From an uncultured Bryobacteraceae bacterium (GTDB lineage Bacteria; Acidobacteriota; Terriglobia; Bryobacterales; Bryobacteraceae), in NCBI GenBank assembly GCA_937924525.1, contig CALDSU010000005.1, positions 806,001-870,000 on the forward strand: a DNA stretch of 64,000 nt, given 5' to 3'. This document shows positions 49,607 through 58,539 of the stretch, piece by piece; position 1 is the stretch's first letter, and every line of letters starts with the position of its first letter. Position numbers and translations under genes: made by a program. The notes beneath the pieces were generated by a model that was not told the DNA's origin, did no database searches, and worked only from the letters and a program-made list of their open reading frames with translations.

Positions 49607-50332
49607 ATGATCACCACGGAGGTCGAGGTAAACAGGACGCCGGCGCAAACGATGATCGATCTCTTGACCGGGTTTTGGGTGTCGCGCGCGCTGTACGTCG
49701 CCGCTCGTCTGGGGTTGGCCGACCTGGTTGGCGAGCAGCCCGTCCTGGTAGCGGAGTTGGCGCGCGGCACGGGCGCCCACGCCGATTCGCTCTACCGCGT
49801 CATGCGGGCGCTGGCCTCCGCCACGCGCCACCCGCTGTTCGTGCAAACCTCCGGCGGCGCGCCGGGCATGACCCTGTCGGTGGAACGGCTGGTGGCGCTG
49901 GCCGGGGAGTTCCCCCACCTGGGGTACATCAAAGAGGAAGCCGACCCTGTGATTCCGCGCATGCAGGCGCTCCATCGGGCCCGGCCCGCCCTCCGCCGGG
50001 TGTTCAGTGGCGCCGCGGGCAAAGGGTTGCTGTACGAGCTTCGCCTCGGCATGGACGGCACCATGCCGGGTTCCCCGTATTCGGATATCTATATCCGCAT
50101 TTGGGACGCATGGCACGCCGGAGATTTCCCTGCCGCCCATGAGATTTTCTCGAAGCTGCTGCTGATGATCAACCTCGACCAGGTGACGCCGGGCGCGCGA
50201 CAATACAACATGAAGAAGCGCGGCGTCTTCCGGACCATGGTTTCCCGGCGTCAGGAGATCCGCCTCAGCAGTCCAGCTATCGAGGAGATTGAGTTCTGTT
50301 GGGAAGCCTTGCGTCCGTACACCAAAGCGTGA
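49607..50332 (+). CDS. chimera: O-methyltransferase dimerisation domain joined to C-terminal half of a DapA-family aldolase
   Basis: This 241-aa protein has two unrelated parts. Residues 10-71 (TPAQTMIDLLTGFWVSRALY and later SLYRVMRALAS) match the N-terminal dimerisation helices of plant-type/antibiotic O-methyltransferases. From residue 75 (HPLFVQTSGGAPG, LSVERLVALAGEF, GYIKEEAD with Lys109) it matches the second half of dihydrodipicolinate synthase-family barrels. The SAM-binding domain and the first half of the barrel are missing. It has an excellent Shine-Dalgarno (GGAGG), so it may be expressed. It may be a deletion fusion of two genes. The stop overlaps the next GTG. Confidence 0.75.
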   Translation: MITTEVEVNRTPAQTMIDLLTGFWVSRALYVAARLGLADLVGEQPVLVAELARGTGAHADSLYRVMRALASATRHPLFVQTSGGAPGMTLSVERLVALAGEFPHLGYIKEEADPVIPRMQALHRARPALRRVFSGAAGKGLLYELRLGMDGTMPGSPYSDIYIRIWDAWHAGDFPAAHEIFSKLLLMINLDQVTPGARQYNMKKRGVFRTMVSRRQEIRLSSPAIEEIEFCWEALRPYTKA

Positions 50333-52242
50333 TCCGCCGGGTCTGCGGCCTGGCCGTCCTTTGCGCGGGAATAGCCGCGGCGGAGCCGCTCTATGACGTG
50401 GTTGTCTACGGCGGCACGCCGGGAGGCATCGCGGCGGCGGTCCAGGCCGCCCGCCTGGGCCGTAGCGTTGCGCTACTCGAGTATCACCCGCACCTGGGCG
50501 GCATGACCGCCAGCGGGCTCGGCAAATCCGACATAGAAACGCGGGAGGCCGTCAGCGGCCTGTTCCGCGAGTTCGTCGCCCGCGTCCACCGCCACTACGT
50601 GAGCCGGTATGGCGCGGATTCGGAGAACGTGCGCCTCTGCCGCGAAGGCTACTACTATGAGCCTTCCGTGGCGGAGAAGATCCTGGGCGAAATGATCGCC
50701 GGGCAAAAGCAGATTCGCGTGTTTCCGTCGCGGCGGCTGGAAGAAGCCGTGCGGAACGGCAAGCGCGTAACCGCGATCCGGGTCCGGCCCCGCGGGGGCG
50801 GTCCGGTGGAGGAATTCCGCGGCCGCGTTTTTGTCGACGCGACCTACGAAGGCGACCTGTTTGCGTTCGCCGGCGCGCGCTACCGCCTCGGCCGAGAGAG
50901 CCGCGCCGAGTTCCACGAACTGCATGCCGGCGTCGTTTACCTGGATTACGAAACTGGGGCGTTCCTCGCGGGCACCACCGGGGAGGGTGACCGGCGCGTC
51001 CCCGCCTACAGCTTCCGGCTCTGCCTAACCACCAACCCCGTCAACAGCTACGTCCTCACCCAGCCGCCGCCAGACTACGACCGTACCCGCTATCTCGGCT
51101 ACGTCGACGACTGGAAGGCCGGCCGCATGGGCCCGCCCAAGATCATGAAGGAAGGCGTCGGGTACTTCGGCCCCACGTTCAACACCGTGGTGCGCGCCCT
51201 CTCGATCGCCGAACTGCCCAACCAGAAAACCGACGTCAACATGAATCCGCGCCCGCTGGGCTTTCCGTTCGCCGAGGAGAACGACGATTATCCGGAAGCC
51301 TCCTGGGAGCGCCGGGAACAGATCACGGCGAAACTGCGCAACCTGACGCTGGGCCTCGTGTACTTCCTCCAGAACGATGCGGCCGTCCCGCCGGAACAGC
51401 GCCAACTGGCCAAACGCTATCACCTGGCCAGGGACGAGTTCGTGGACAATGGCCATTTCCCCTGGCAACTCTACGTGCGGGAAGCGCGCCGGCTGGTGGG
51501 ATTGTACACCTTGACGCAGAACGACACGCAAGTGGGGCCCGTCTTAGGCCGCACGCCGGTCCATCGCGACTCGATCGCCGCGGGCGAATTCCCCGTTGAC
51601 AGCTTTCCGGTGCGCAAACGGCAGCCCGGACACGATGTCGCCCTCGAGGGCTACATCTTCATGCTCGACCGGCTGACCCGGCCCTATCAGATGCCCTACC
51701 GCATCATGATTCCGGAAACCGTGGACGGCTTGCTGGTGCCCGTAGCGGCATCCACGACGCACGTGGCGTTCTCCACCGTACGCCTGGAGCCAACCTGGAT
51801 GGCGCTCGGCCAGGCGGCGGGAATGGCCGCCCACCTGGCGATCGAAGCGGGCGTCGAGCCCCGGGCCGTCGATGTGGACCGGTTACAGCGCGAATTGGTG
51901 TCCCGGGGCCACGTCATCACCTATTTCAAGGACATCAACCACCAGGATCCGGCGTACGCCGCGCTGCAATACTTCGGGACCCGCGGTTTCTTCCCGGATT
52001 ACTTCGCCCGCTCGGGAGATGCGGCCGATCACCGGACCGCGCGCGACTGGTGGCGCCGCGCCACCGGCGCGCCGCCGCCCGACCCCCCTCCCGCGGACCT
52101 GGCGGCGGCGTTCACCCTTGCGGACCTGGCAAGATGGCAAGGCCGCTCTCCCGGCGCCGAAGCCTCGCGCCCCCTGACCCGAGGCGAACTCTGCCAGTTC
52201 CTGTACGCCCGCACCGCCCGGCGCTCCGAGAGTGCGCCGTAA
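50329..52242 (+). CDS. secreted FAD-dependent oxidoreductase
   Basis: This protein of about 637 aa has a Sec signal peptide (VCGLAVLCAGIAAAE). It has the FAD-binding GGTPGGIAAA and LLEYHPHLGGMTASGLG, then FVDATYEGDLFAFAG and, near the C-terminus, STVRLEPTWMALGQAAGMAA. This is the FAD_oxidored (PF12831) pattern common in Solibacter and Bacteroidetes, where it is often annotated xanthan lyase/dehydrogenase without proof. The GTG at 50329 overlaps the upstream stop (GTGA). A TTG at 50299 would extend it by 10 residues. Confidence 0.9.
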   Translation: MIRRVCGLAVLCAGIAAAEPLYDVVVYGGTPGGIAAAVQAARLGRSVALLEYHPHLGGMTASGLGKSDIETREAVSGLFREFVARVHRHYVSRYGADSENVRLCREGYYYEPSVAEKILGEMIAGQKQIRVFPSRRLEEAVRNGKRVTAIRVRPRGGGPVEEFRGRVFVDATYEGDLFAFAGARYRLGRESRAEFHELHAGVVYLDYETGAFLAGTTGEGDRRVPAYSFRLCLTTNPVNSYVLTQPPPDYDRTRYLGYVDDWKAGRMGPPKIMKEGVGYFGPTFNTVVRALSIAELPNQKTDVNMNPRPLGFPFAEENDDYPEASWERREQITAKLRNLTLGLVYFLQNDAAVPPEQRQLAKRYHLARDEFVDNGHFPWQLYVREARRLVGLYTLTQNDTQVGPVLGRTPVHRDSIAAGEFPVDSFPVRKRQPGHDVALEGYIFMLDRLTRPYQMPYRIMIPETVDGLLVPVAASTTHVAFSTVRLEPTWMALGQAAGMAAHLAIEAGVEPRAVDVDRLQRELVSRGHVITYFKDINHQDPAYAALQYFGTRGFFPDYFARSGDAADHRTARDWWRRATGAPPPDPPPADLAAAFTLADLARWQGRSPGAEASRPLTRGELCQFLYARTARRSESAP

Positions 52243-52366
52243 GCAAGAAGGTCCAACGTCTTTCGCCACGGCGGACCTCGCCATCAGTGAGTGGCCGGCG
52301 ACGAAGGCGCGCCGCACTACTTTCGAGGAACTGTGCGAATCCGGATGGTGGTTCCGCGCCGCGCCC

Positions 52367-55300
52367 TTACATCGCCAGCACTTCCAGTGCGTCGGCGCCG
52401 AGCAGGCGCTCGAGTTCCCGGCGGAATTCGCGGTCCGGCCGCACTTTGGCCGGGATATCCAGGATCACGGAAAAGTCGCGGGGAGCGTCGAGCCGGAACC
52501 GAACTTCCGTATCGCCCGGTTTGCGGGCAAACAGATCCTGGAGAGCCGCTACCTTGTCCACCGCGCCGTTGCGCCCCAGCCAGACCCGGATGGAGATCAG
52601 CGCCGGCAGGCTCACCCGCGCGTTGTCGAGCGGCACGATGTCCTGCACCGAGATTTTGGGCGGGGCGTTCTCTTCCGGCAGCGCCGTCCCGCGGACCAGT
52701 ACGGCCTGGTCTTCCACCAGCGAGGAGGCCAGCCGCTCATACTGCGTGGTGAACACCATCAGTTCGATGCTGCCGCCGCGGTCTTCCAATTGCAGCGAGG
52801 CCCACGGCTTGCCTTCGCGGTTGCGTCGGCGCTGGATGCCGGTCAGCACGCCGCACAGGGCTACTTCATCTCCTTTTTGCAGCCCCTCCAGATTCGAGGA
52901 GTCTCGCGTCGCCAGTTCGCTCACCTTGTCCTGGTAATCGTCGAGCGGATGGCCGGTGACGTAGAAGCCGATCATTTCCTTTTCGCCGGTCAGTTTTTCC
53001 TTCGGCGTCCAGTCCGGGACTTGGGGGAGCGGAGCTACGGCGGGGCTTTCGCCGCCCAGCAGGTCGCCGAACAGCCCTTCTTGACCCGACACTTTGTCCC
53101 GCCACGCGCGCTGGCCGCTCTCGATCGCCGCATCGATGGCCGCGAACAACTGCGCCCGCGTGCCTTCGAGCGAATCCATCGCGCCGGCCCGGATCAGGCT
53201 CTCCAGCACGCGCTTGTTGACCGCCGCCAGATCCACGCACTCGCAGAACTGATAAAGGGAGCGGAACCTGCCCGCCTCCCGCCTTGCCTGCACAATGGCT
53301 TCCACTGCGTTTTGTCCGACGTTCTTCACCGCCCCCAGTCCGAAGCGGATGGCGTTGCCGTCGGGAGTGAAACTCCAGTCCGATGAGTTCACGTCGGGCG
53401 GCAGCACCGTGATCCCCATGTCGCGGCACTCGTTGATGTACTTGACCACCTTGTCGGGCTTGCCGGTTTCCGAGGTCAGCAGCGCCGCCATGAACTCCAC
53501 CGGGAAATGCGCCTTCAGGTATGCCGTGACGTACGCCACGTAGGCGTAGGCGCAGGAGTGCGACTTGTTGAACCCGTATTCGGCGAACTGCGCCATCAGG
53601 TCGAACACTTTCTCGACCTTCTTCTGCGGGTACCCGTGCGCCACCGCCCCGCGGACAAACCGCTCGCGCTGCTTGGCCATCTCCTCTGGCTTCTTCTTGC
53701 CCATCGCCCGCCGCAGCATGTCCGCCTCGCCGAGCGAATAACCGGCGAGCTTCTGGGCGATCTGCATCACTTGCTCCTGGTAGAGCATGATGCCGTACGT
53801 TTCGTCCAGCAGTTCCTTCAGTTCGGGAATCTCATAGGTGACCTGCTTGCGGCCGTGCTTGCGCTCGATGAAATCGTCCACCACGCCGCCCTTGATCGGT
53901 CCCGGCCGGTACAGGGCGTTGAGCGCCGTGAGATCCTCGATCCGGCTGGGCTGGTAACGGCGCAGGATGTCCTTCATCTTTTCCGACTCAAACTGGAAGA
54001 CGCCGGACGTATAGCCGTCGGAGAAAATCCGGTAGCTGCGCGGATCGTCCAGCGGCAGCGTCTCCAGGTCGATGCGTTCGCCGCGGTAGCGCTCGATCAG
54101 CTTCAGCGCATCGTCGATGATCGTCAGCGTCGTCAGGCCCAGGAAGTCCATCTTAAGGAGGGACAACTTCTCGAGGCCGGACATGTCGTACTGGGTGACG
54201 ATTTCGTCGCGGTTGGTGCGGTAGAGCGGCACCAGGCGCTTGAGCGGTTCGGGCGCGATGACCACCCCGGCAGCGTGCACGGAGGCGTTGCGCGCCAGTC
54301 CCTCCAGCCGCAAGGCGACCTTCAGGATCTCGTCCACGCGGGGATCCTTTTGCGCGGCCTCCGCGAAACCCGGTTCGGACGCCATCGCGTCCTTGAGCGG
54401 GATGTTCAGCACGTTCGGCACCAGCTTGGTGATCTTGTCGACGTCGGCAAAGCTCAGGTCGAGGACGCGGCCGACGTCCTTGATCGCCGCCCGCGCGCCC
54501 AGGGTGCCGAAGGTGATGATCTGCGCCACCTGCTCGCGGCCGTACTTCGCGGTGACGTACTGGATCACCTCGCCCCGGCGCCGGGTGCAGAAATCGATGT
54601 CGATGTCCGGCATGCTGATGCGCTCGGGGTTGAGGAACCGCTCGAAGAGCAGGCCATGCTGCAACGGGTCGATATCGGTGATCTCCATGCAGTAGGAGAC
54701 CAGCGAGCCTGCCGCCGATCCGCGCCCCGGACCGACGGGGATCGCCTGCGACTTGGCGAAGCGGATGAAGTCCCAGACGATCAGGAAATAGCCGGAGAAT
54801 TTCATCTGCTGGATCATCTGGATTTCCCGCTCGAGCCGCTCCATGTATTCGGGAATCCGATGCTTCAGCCGCCCCGCGGCTTCCAGCGCCTCCAGCCGCG
54901 CCCGGCGCTTCTCGAATCCCATCCGGGCCACGTACGCGAAGTACGAATCCAGCGAGTGCCCGGCAGGAACCTCGAATTTCGGAAAGGGATCCTTCACCTT
55001 CTCGAGCGAAACGTGGCAACGCTGCGCGATCTCGAAGGGCCGGTTCACGGCGTCTTCCAGTTCGCCGAACAATTGCATCATCTCGTCGCGCGTTTTCAGG
55101 TAGAACTCCGGCCGGTCCCAGCGCATCCGGTTCGGGTCGCTCATGGTCTTGCCGGTCTGGATGCACATCAGGATTTCGTGTGCCCGCGCGTCGGAGCGCT
55201 GGAGGTAGTGCGAATCGTTCGTGGCCACCAGGGGGATGCCGGCTTCCTGCGATAGCCGGTTGACCTGGGGGATCAGCCGCCGGTCTTGATCAAGGCCATG

Positions 55301-55831
55301 GTCCTGCACCTCCAGAAAGAAGTTGTCGCGCCCGAAGATGTCGGCATACGTGTACGCCAGGCGCCGCGCTTCATCGTAACGGTCCGCCAGGACCGCCTCG
55401 TTGATGTCGCCGCGCAGGCAGGCGGACATCGCAATGAGACCCTTGGCATGCGAAGCCAGCAGGTCTTTGTCCACGCGCGGTTTGTAATAGAAGCCTTCCA
55501 GATATCCGGTGGAGACCAGGTCGATCAGGTTGCGGTAGCCCTCCTGGTTCTCGCACAGGAGGACCAGGTGGTTGTAACGGTCGGTATCCGAACGGGACTT
55601 GTGACCCTGTTGGGAGACGTAGACCTCGCAGCCGATCACCGGGTGGATGCCGTGCGCCTTGGCCGCATTGTAGAAGTGAACCGCGCCGAACAGGTTGCCG
55701 TGGTCCGTCATCGCGACGGCGGGCATCTGCTGCGCCGCTACCAGGTCCATCAGTTGGCCGATTTCGCAGGCGCCGTCGAGCAGGGAGTAGTCCGTGTGGC
55801 AGTGCAGGTGAACAAACGGGGTCGGCGGCAT
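52367..55831 (-). CDS. dnaE: DNA polymerase III subunit alpha
   Basis: This 1154-aa replicative polymerase has a PHP domain at the N-terminus (VHLHCHTDYSLLDG), the palm with catalytic aspartates in MPDIDIDFCTRRRGE, and DFLGLTTL. The fingers carry YQEQVMQIAQKLAGYSLGEAD, with GFNKSHSCAYAYVAY after it. An OB-fold (CGVLTGIQRRRNREG) lies near the C-terminus. The length fits DnaE1. ATG at 55831 starts at the conserved PHP segment. TATACT lies at 55850-55845 on this strand, 13 nt upstream, with no Shine-Dalgarno, so the leader is very short. Confidence 0.98.
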   Translation of the reverse strand: MPPTPFVHLHCHTDYSLLDGACEIGQLMDLVAAQQMPAVAMTDHGNLFGAVHFYNAAKAHGIHPVIGCEVYVSQQGHKSRSDTDRYNHLVLLCENQEGYRNLIDLVSTGYLEGFYYKPRVDKDLLASHAKGLIAMSACLRGDINEAVLADRYDEARRLAYTYADIFGRDNFFLEVQDHGLDQDRRLIPQVNRLSQEAGIPLVATNDSHYLQRSDARAHEILMCIQTGKTMSDPNRMRWDRPEFYLKTRDEMMQLFGELEDAVNRPFEIAQRCHVSLEKVKDPFPKFEVPAGHSLDSYFAYVARMGFEKRRARLEALEAAGRLKHRIPEYMERLEREIQMIQQMKFSGYFLIVWDFIRFAKSQAIPVGPGRGSAAGSLVSYCMEITDIDPLQHGLLFERFLNPERISMPDIDIDFCTRRRGEVIQYVTAKYGREQVAQIITFGTLGARAAIKDVGRVLDLSFADVDKITKLVPNVLNIPLKDAMASEPGFAEAAQKDPRVDEILKVALRLEGLARNASVHAAGVVIAPEPLKRLVPLYRTNRDEIVTQYDMSGLEKLSLLKMDFLGLTTLTIIDDALKLIERYRGERIDLETLPLDDPRSYRIFSDGYTSGVFQFESEKMKDILRRYQPSRIEDLTALNALYRPGPIKGGVVDDFIERKHGRKQVTYEIPELKELLDETYGIMLYQEQVMQIAQKLAGYSLGEADMLRRAMGKKKPEEMAKQRERFVRGAVAHGYPQKKVEKVFDLMAQFAEYGFNKSHSCAYAYVAYVTAYLKAHFPVEFMAALLTSETGKPDKVVKYINECRDMGITVLPPDVNSSDWSFTPDGNAIRFGLGAVKNVGQNAVEAIVQARREAGRFRSLYQFCECVDLAAVNKRVLESLIRAGAMDSLEGTRAQLFAAIDAAIESGQRAWRDKVSGQEGLFGDLLGGESPAVAPLPQVPDWTPKEKLTGEKEMIGFYVTGHPLDDYQDKVSELATRDSSNLEGLQKGDEVALCGVLTGIQRRRNREGKPWASLQLEDRGGSIELMVFTTQYERLASSLVEDQAVLVRGTALPEENAPPKISVQDIVPLDNARVSLPALISIRVWLGRNGAVDKVAALQDLFARKPGDTEVRFRLDAPRDFSVILDIPAKVRPDREFRRELERLLGADALEVLAM

Positions 55832-56051
55832 GGATTCGGTTTTAGTATACCGGCCCTTCCCGGCCACCTTCTTCCGCCCGGGGTAATGCCGACGCCGGAT
55901 TCCGCCGATAGGAGGATGACCGCCAGTTCAGCGGCCGATCCGGGGCCCGCGCGGGCAGACTTGGACCGGGGAAGTGCGCGCGGGCGGACGGAGATCCCTG
56001 GGGGAAGGTCCAGCGGCGTCTGCGGATCTCTCCTGGCGGAAGGGGGACGCA

Positions 56052-58490
56052 TTGCTCGGTTTGACCGTCGAAGACCAGGCGCGCCTGCTGGTAGAGGAGC
56101 TGACCACCCACGCGAGCCGGGCATCTTTCGCCGAACTGACGCGGTTGACGCACCGCATCACGGAGCCCTTGCTGGCCGCCGAACCCCCTTTGCAGAAAGC
56201 CTTCGCCCGCGAGTGCCTCCGGGCCGGGGGGCTGGCCGGGTGCGACTTGCTGCAACGTCAGGCGCTGAAGCTCGCCGCCGGACGCGTCCTGCGCGGGCGG
56301 CTGGTCTGGCAGGACAGCGAACTTGCGGATCTGGTGCGTCTATGCGCGGACATTGATCACGAGGCGTCGCCAGTCTCCTCGGTGCTCAAGCTGGTTGAGG
56401 CGCGGCCCGCGGCGGCTGCCGTGGCCCGCGCTCTCGAAACACTGCGGAGGTCCCTGGCCCCCTGGCAGGACCGTCGCGAGGTGCGAGGCCTGATTCGCCG
56501 CATCGATGCCTGCCACGGCCGGGCCCTCGGCGGGGCTCTTCCCCAACTCCAGCCGGAGGGCCCCTGGACGGAACGCGTGTACCACGAACTGGCCGCCGCG
56601 CGCGGCGGCGAAGTCTGGGGCCGCGTGTTCCAACACGCCCGGCTGCTGGCGCAGGGAGAACCGGCGCGAGGCTGGCTCCGCACCGCAGCCTCGCTCGTCG
56701 AGGAGATTGGCGTGAGTGAGTTTCGGGCGGCCGTGGGACGTTGGCTCCGCTGGGGGCCCACGGCGGGCCGCGGCGGCATGCCGGTCAGTCCGGAGGAGGC
56801 CGCGGTGCAGCGGGGCTTGCTATGGTTCCTGCCGGGATACGCCGACGGCGTCCTGTGCGCCGCCGTCGCCGATTTCGCCGAAGCGTGTCTCCGCAGAATC
56901 CCCGACCTGGGCCCCGTGTCCCACCGTACCGGGTTTGCCTGTATCCAGGTTCTGGCCGCCACTCCCGGACCCGAGGCGCTGATGCAACTGGCCCGCCTGG
57001 CCAGCCGCCTGCGCAACGCCGCGGCCCGCGGTTTTGCCGCCAAAGCGCTGGCGGAGGCCGCGTTCGCCGGCGGCGCCGATCCCGCCGAGATCGACGAGCT
57101 CACGCTCCCGACGTTCGGGCTGGACGCCGCCGGAACCCTGCGGGAAGACCTCGGCGACGTGACCGCCGAGGTGCGCGTCACCGGCTCGTCGGTCACTGCC
57201 ACCTGGACGGATGGCAGCGGCAACCGGTCCAGGAGCATGCCGGCGCGGTTGCGCGAGAGCCATCCGGAGGAAGTGCGCGAATTGAGAGGCGCGATCCAGA
57301 CGCTCGATACGCTGCTCTCCTCGCAGCGAGCCAGGCTGGAGCGGCTCATGCGCACGGGCCGGCAGATTCCCTTTGAGCGCTGGCAGACGTGTTACCTGGA
57401 GCACCCGCTGGTCGGCGGTCTCGCCACGCGCCTGATATGGGAGTTCGGCGCGCCGGGCCGCACCTGCACGGCGATCTGGCGGGACGGCCGGCTGCTGCGG
57501 GAGAACGGCGGCCTGGTCGAACCGGGCCTGCCCGTGCGGCTGTGGCATCCTTTGCGTTCCGGAGGGCGCACCGCCCGCGCCTGGCAGCGCTGGCTGGAAG
57601 AGCGCAAAGTGATGCAACCTTTTGCTCAAGCCCACCGTGACGTTTACAAGATAACCCCGGCGGAACGCTCCGAGCTGGCGGCGTCCCGCCGGTTCGCCGG
57701 TCACGTCCTGCGGTCCCACGCGCTGGCGACGCAGTTCCGGGAGCGCGGCTGGAGCTTCGAGCCCGGACGTGGCGGGGATGATCCCGGAGCAGCATGGCTG
57801 GAACTGCCCGAGTGGAACCTGCGCGCGGAGCTCCGCCTGATCCCGCTGGTTGACGCTGCCGCCGTCACGCATCCTGACCACGCGTATCTCGCGCCCGGCG
57901 AACTGCGGTTCTACCGCGGCGTTCCGTCCGTGGGAGGAGTCCTCCGGGCGCCCGGGAGCCGGCGCCGGACAGCGTTTCGGCAGCACGCAGGGGAACCGCT
58001 TGAAGTGGGCTTGGCGGAGCCGCCGCCGGTCGTCGTGTCCGAAGTGCTGCGCGACCTCGACCTGGTGATTCAGGCGGCCAGCGTGGGTGCGGACCCGGAC
58101 TACGGCCTTCGCCCGGAGGAGCCCTTCGCCGGCTATTGGCGGGACTTTGCCTTCGGCGCCCTGGGGCTGGCGGGCCGATCCCGGCGGGATTTGCTCGCGC
58201 GGCTCCTCCCGGCGCTGCCCATCGCCTCCCGCTGCCGGCTTGAGGATCCGTTTCTCCTGGTGCAGGGCCAGCGCGCGCTTTATCGCATCCACCTTGGCAG
58301 TGGCCATGTCCTGATGGAGCCGGGCGGCCGCTATTTGCGCGTGGACCCCGGCGGAAGCGCGCCCCGCTTCTATCTGCCCTTCGAGGGCGACGGCGTGCTG
58401 GAACTTATCCTGAGCAAGGCTTTCCTGCTGGCCAACGACCGCGGCGTCAAGGACTGGCGTCTCTTGCGCGAGCTGCCGCCGCTGCCTTGA
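56052..58490 (+). CDS. DUF4132 domain-containing protein
   Basis: This protein of about 812 aa has a mostly helical N-terminal half. The DUF4132 block is in the C-terminal half (about 515-720): MQPFAQAHRDVYKITPAE, RFAGHVLRSHAL, then ALYRIHLGSGHVLMEP and LELILSKAFLLAND at the end. E. coli MolR belongs to this family, but no biochemical function is established. TTG at 56052 is chosen because GGAAGGGGG lies 5 nt upstream; GTG at 55974 would add 26 residues of Gly/Ser/Arg-rich sequence. It is divergent from dnaE. Confidence 0.8.
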   Translation: MLGLTVEDQARLLVEELTTHASRASFAELTRLTHRITEPLLAAEPPLQKAFARECLRAGGLAGCDLLQRQALKLAAGRVLRGRLVWQDSELADLVRLCADIDHEASPVSSVLKLVEARPAAAAVARALETLRRSLAPWQDRREVRGLIRRIDACHGRALGGALPQLQPEGPWTERVYHELAAARGGEVWGRVFQHARLLAQGEPARGWLRTAASLVEEIGVSEFRAAVGRWLRWGPTAGRGGMPVSPEEAAVQRGLLWFLPGYADGVLCAAVADFAEACLRRIPDLGPVSHRTGFACIQVLAATPGPEALMQLARLASRLRNAAARGFAAKALAEAAFAGGADPAEIDELTLPTFGLDAAGTLREDLGDVTAEVRVTGSSVTATWTDGSGNRSRSMPARLRESHPEEVRELRGAIQTLDTLLSSQRARLERLMRTGRQIPFERWQTCYLEHPLVGGLATRLIWEFGAPGRTCTAIWRDGRLLRENGGLVEPGLPVRLWHPLRSGGRTARAWQRWLEERKVMQPFAQAHRDVYKITPAERSELAASRRFAGHVLRSHALATQFRERGWSFEPGRGGDDPGAAWLELPEWNLRAELRLIPLVDAAAVTHPDHAYLAPGELRFYRGVPSVGGVLRAPGSRRRTAFRQHAGEPLEVGLAEPPPVVVSEVLRDLDLVIQAASVGADPDYGLRPEEPFAGYWRDFAFGALGLAGRSRRDLLARLLPALPIASRCRLEDPFLLVQGQRALYRIHLGSGHVLMEPGGRYLRVDPGGSAPRFYLPFEGDGVLELILSKAFLLANDRGVKDWRLLRELPPLP

Positions 58491-58539
58491 ATCCTGGCGG
58501 GGAGTGTCTGCCGGCCAAAGGTAGTATACTGGCGTCGCC

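Noticed and set aside
53507-55255. 582-codon plus-strand open frame
   Set aside because: Antisense to dnaE, no domain evidence.
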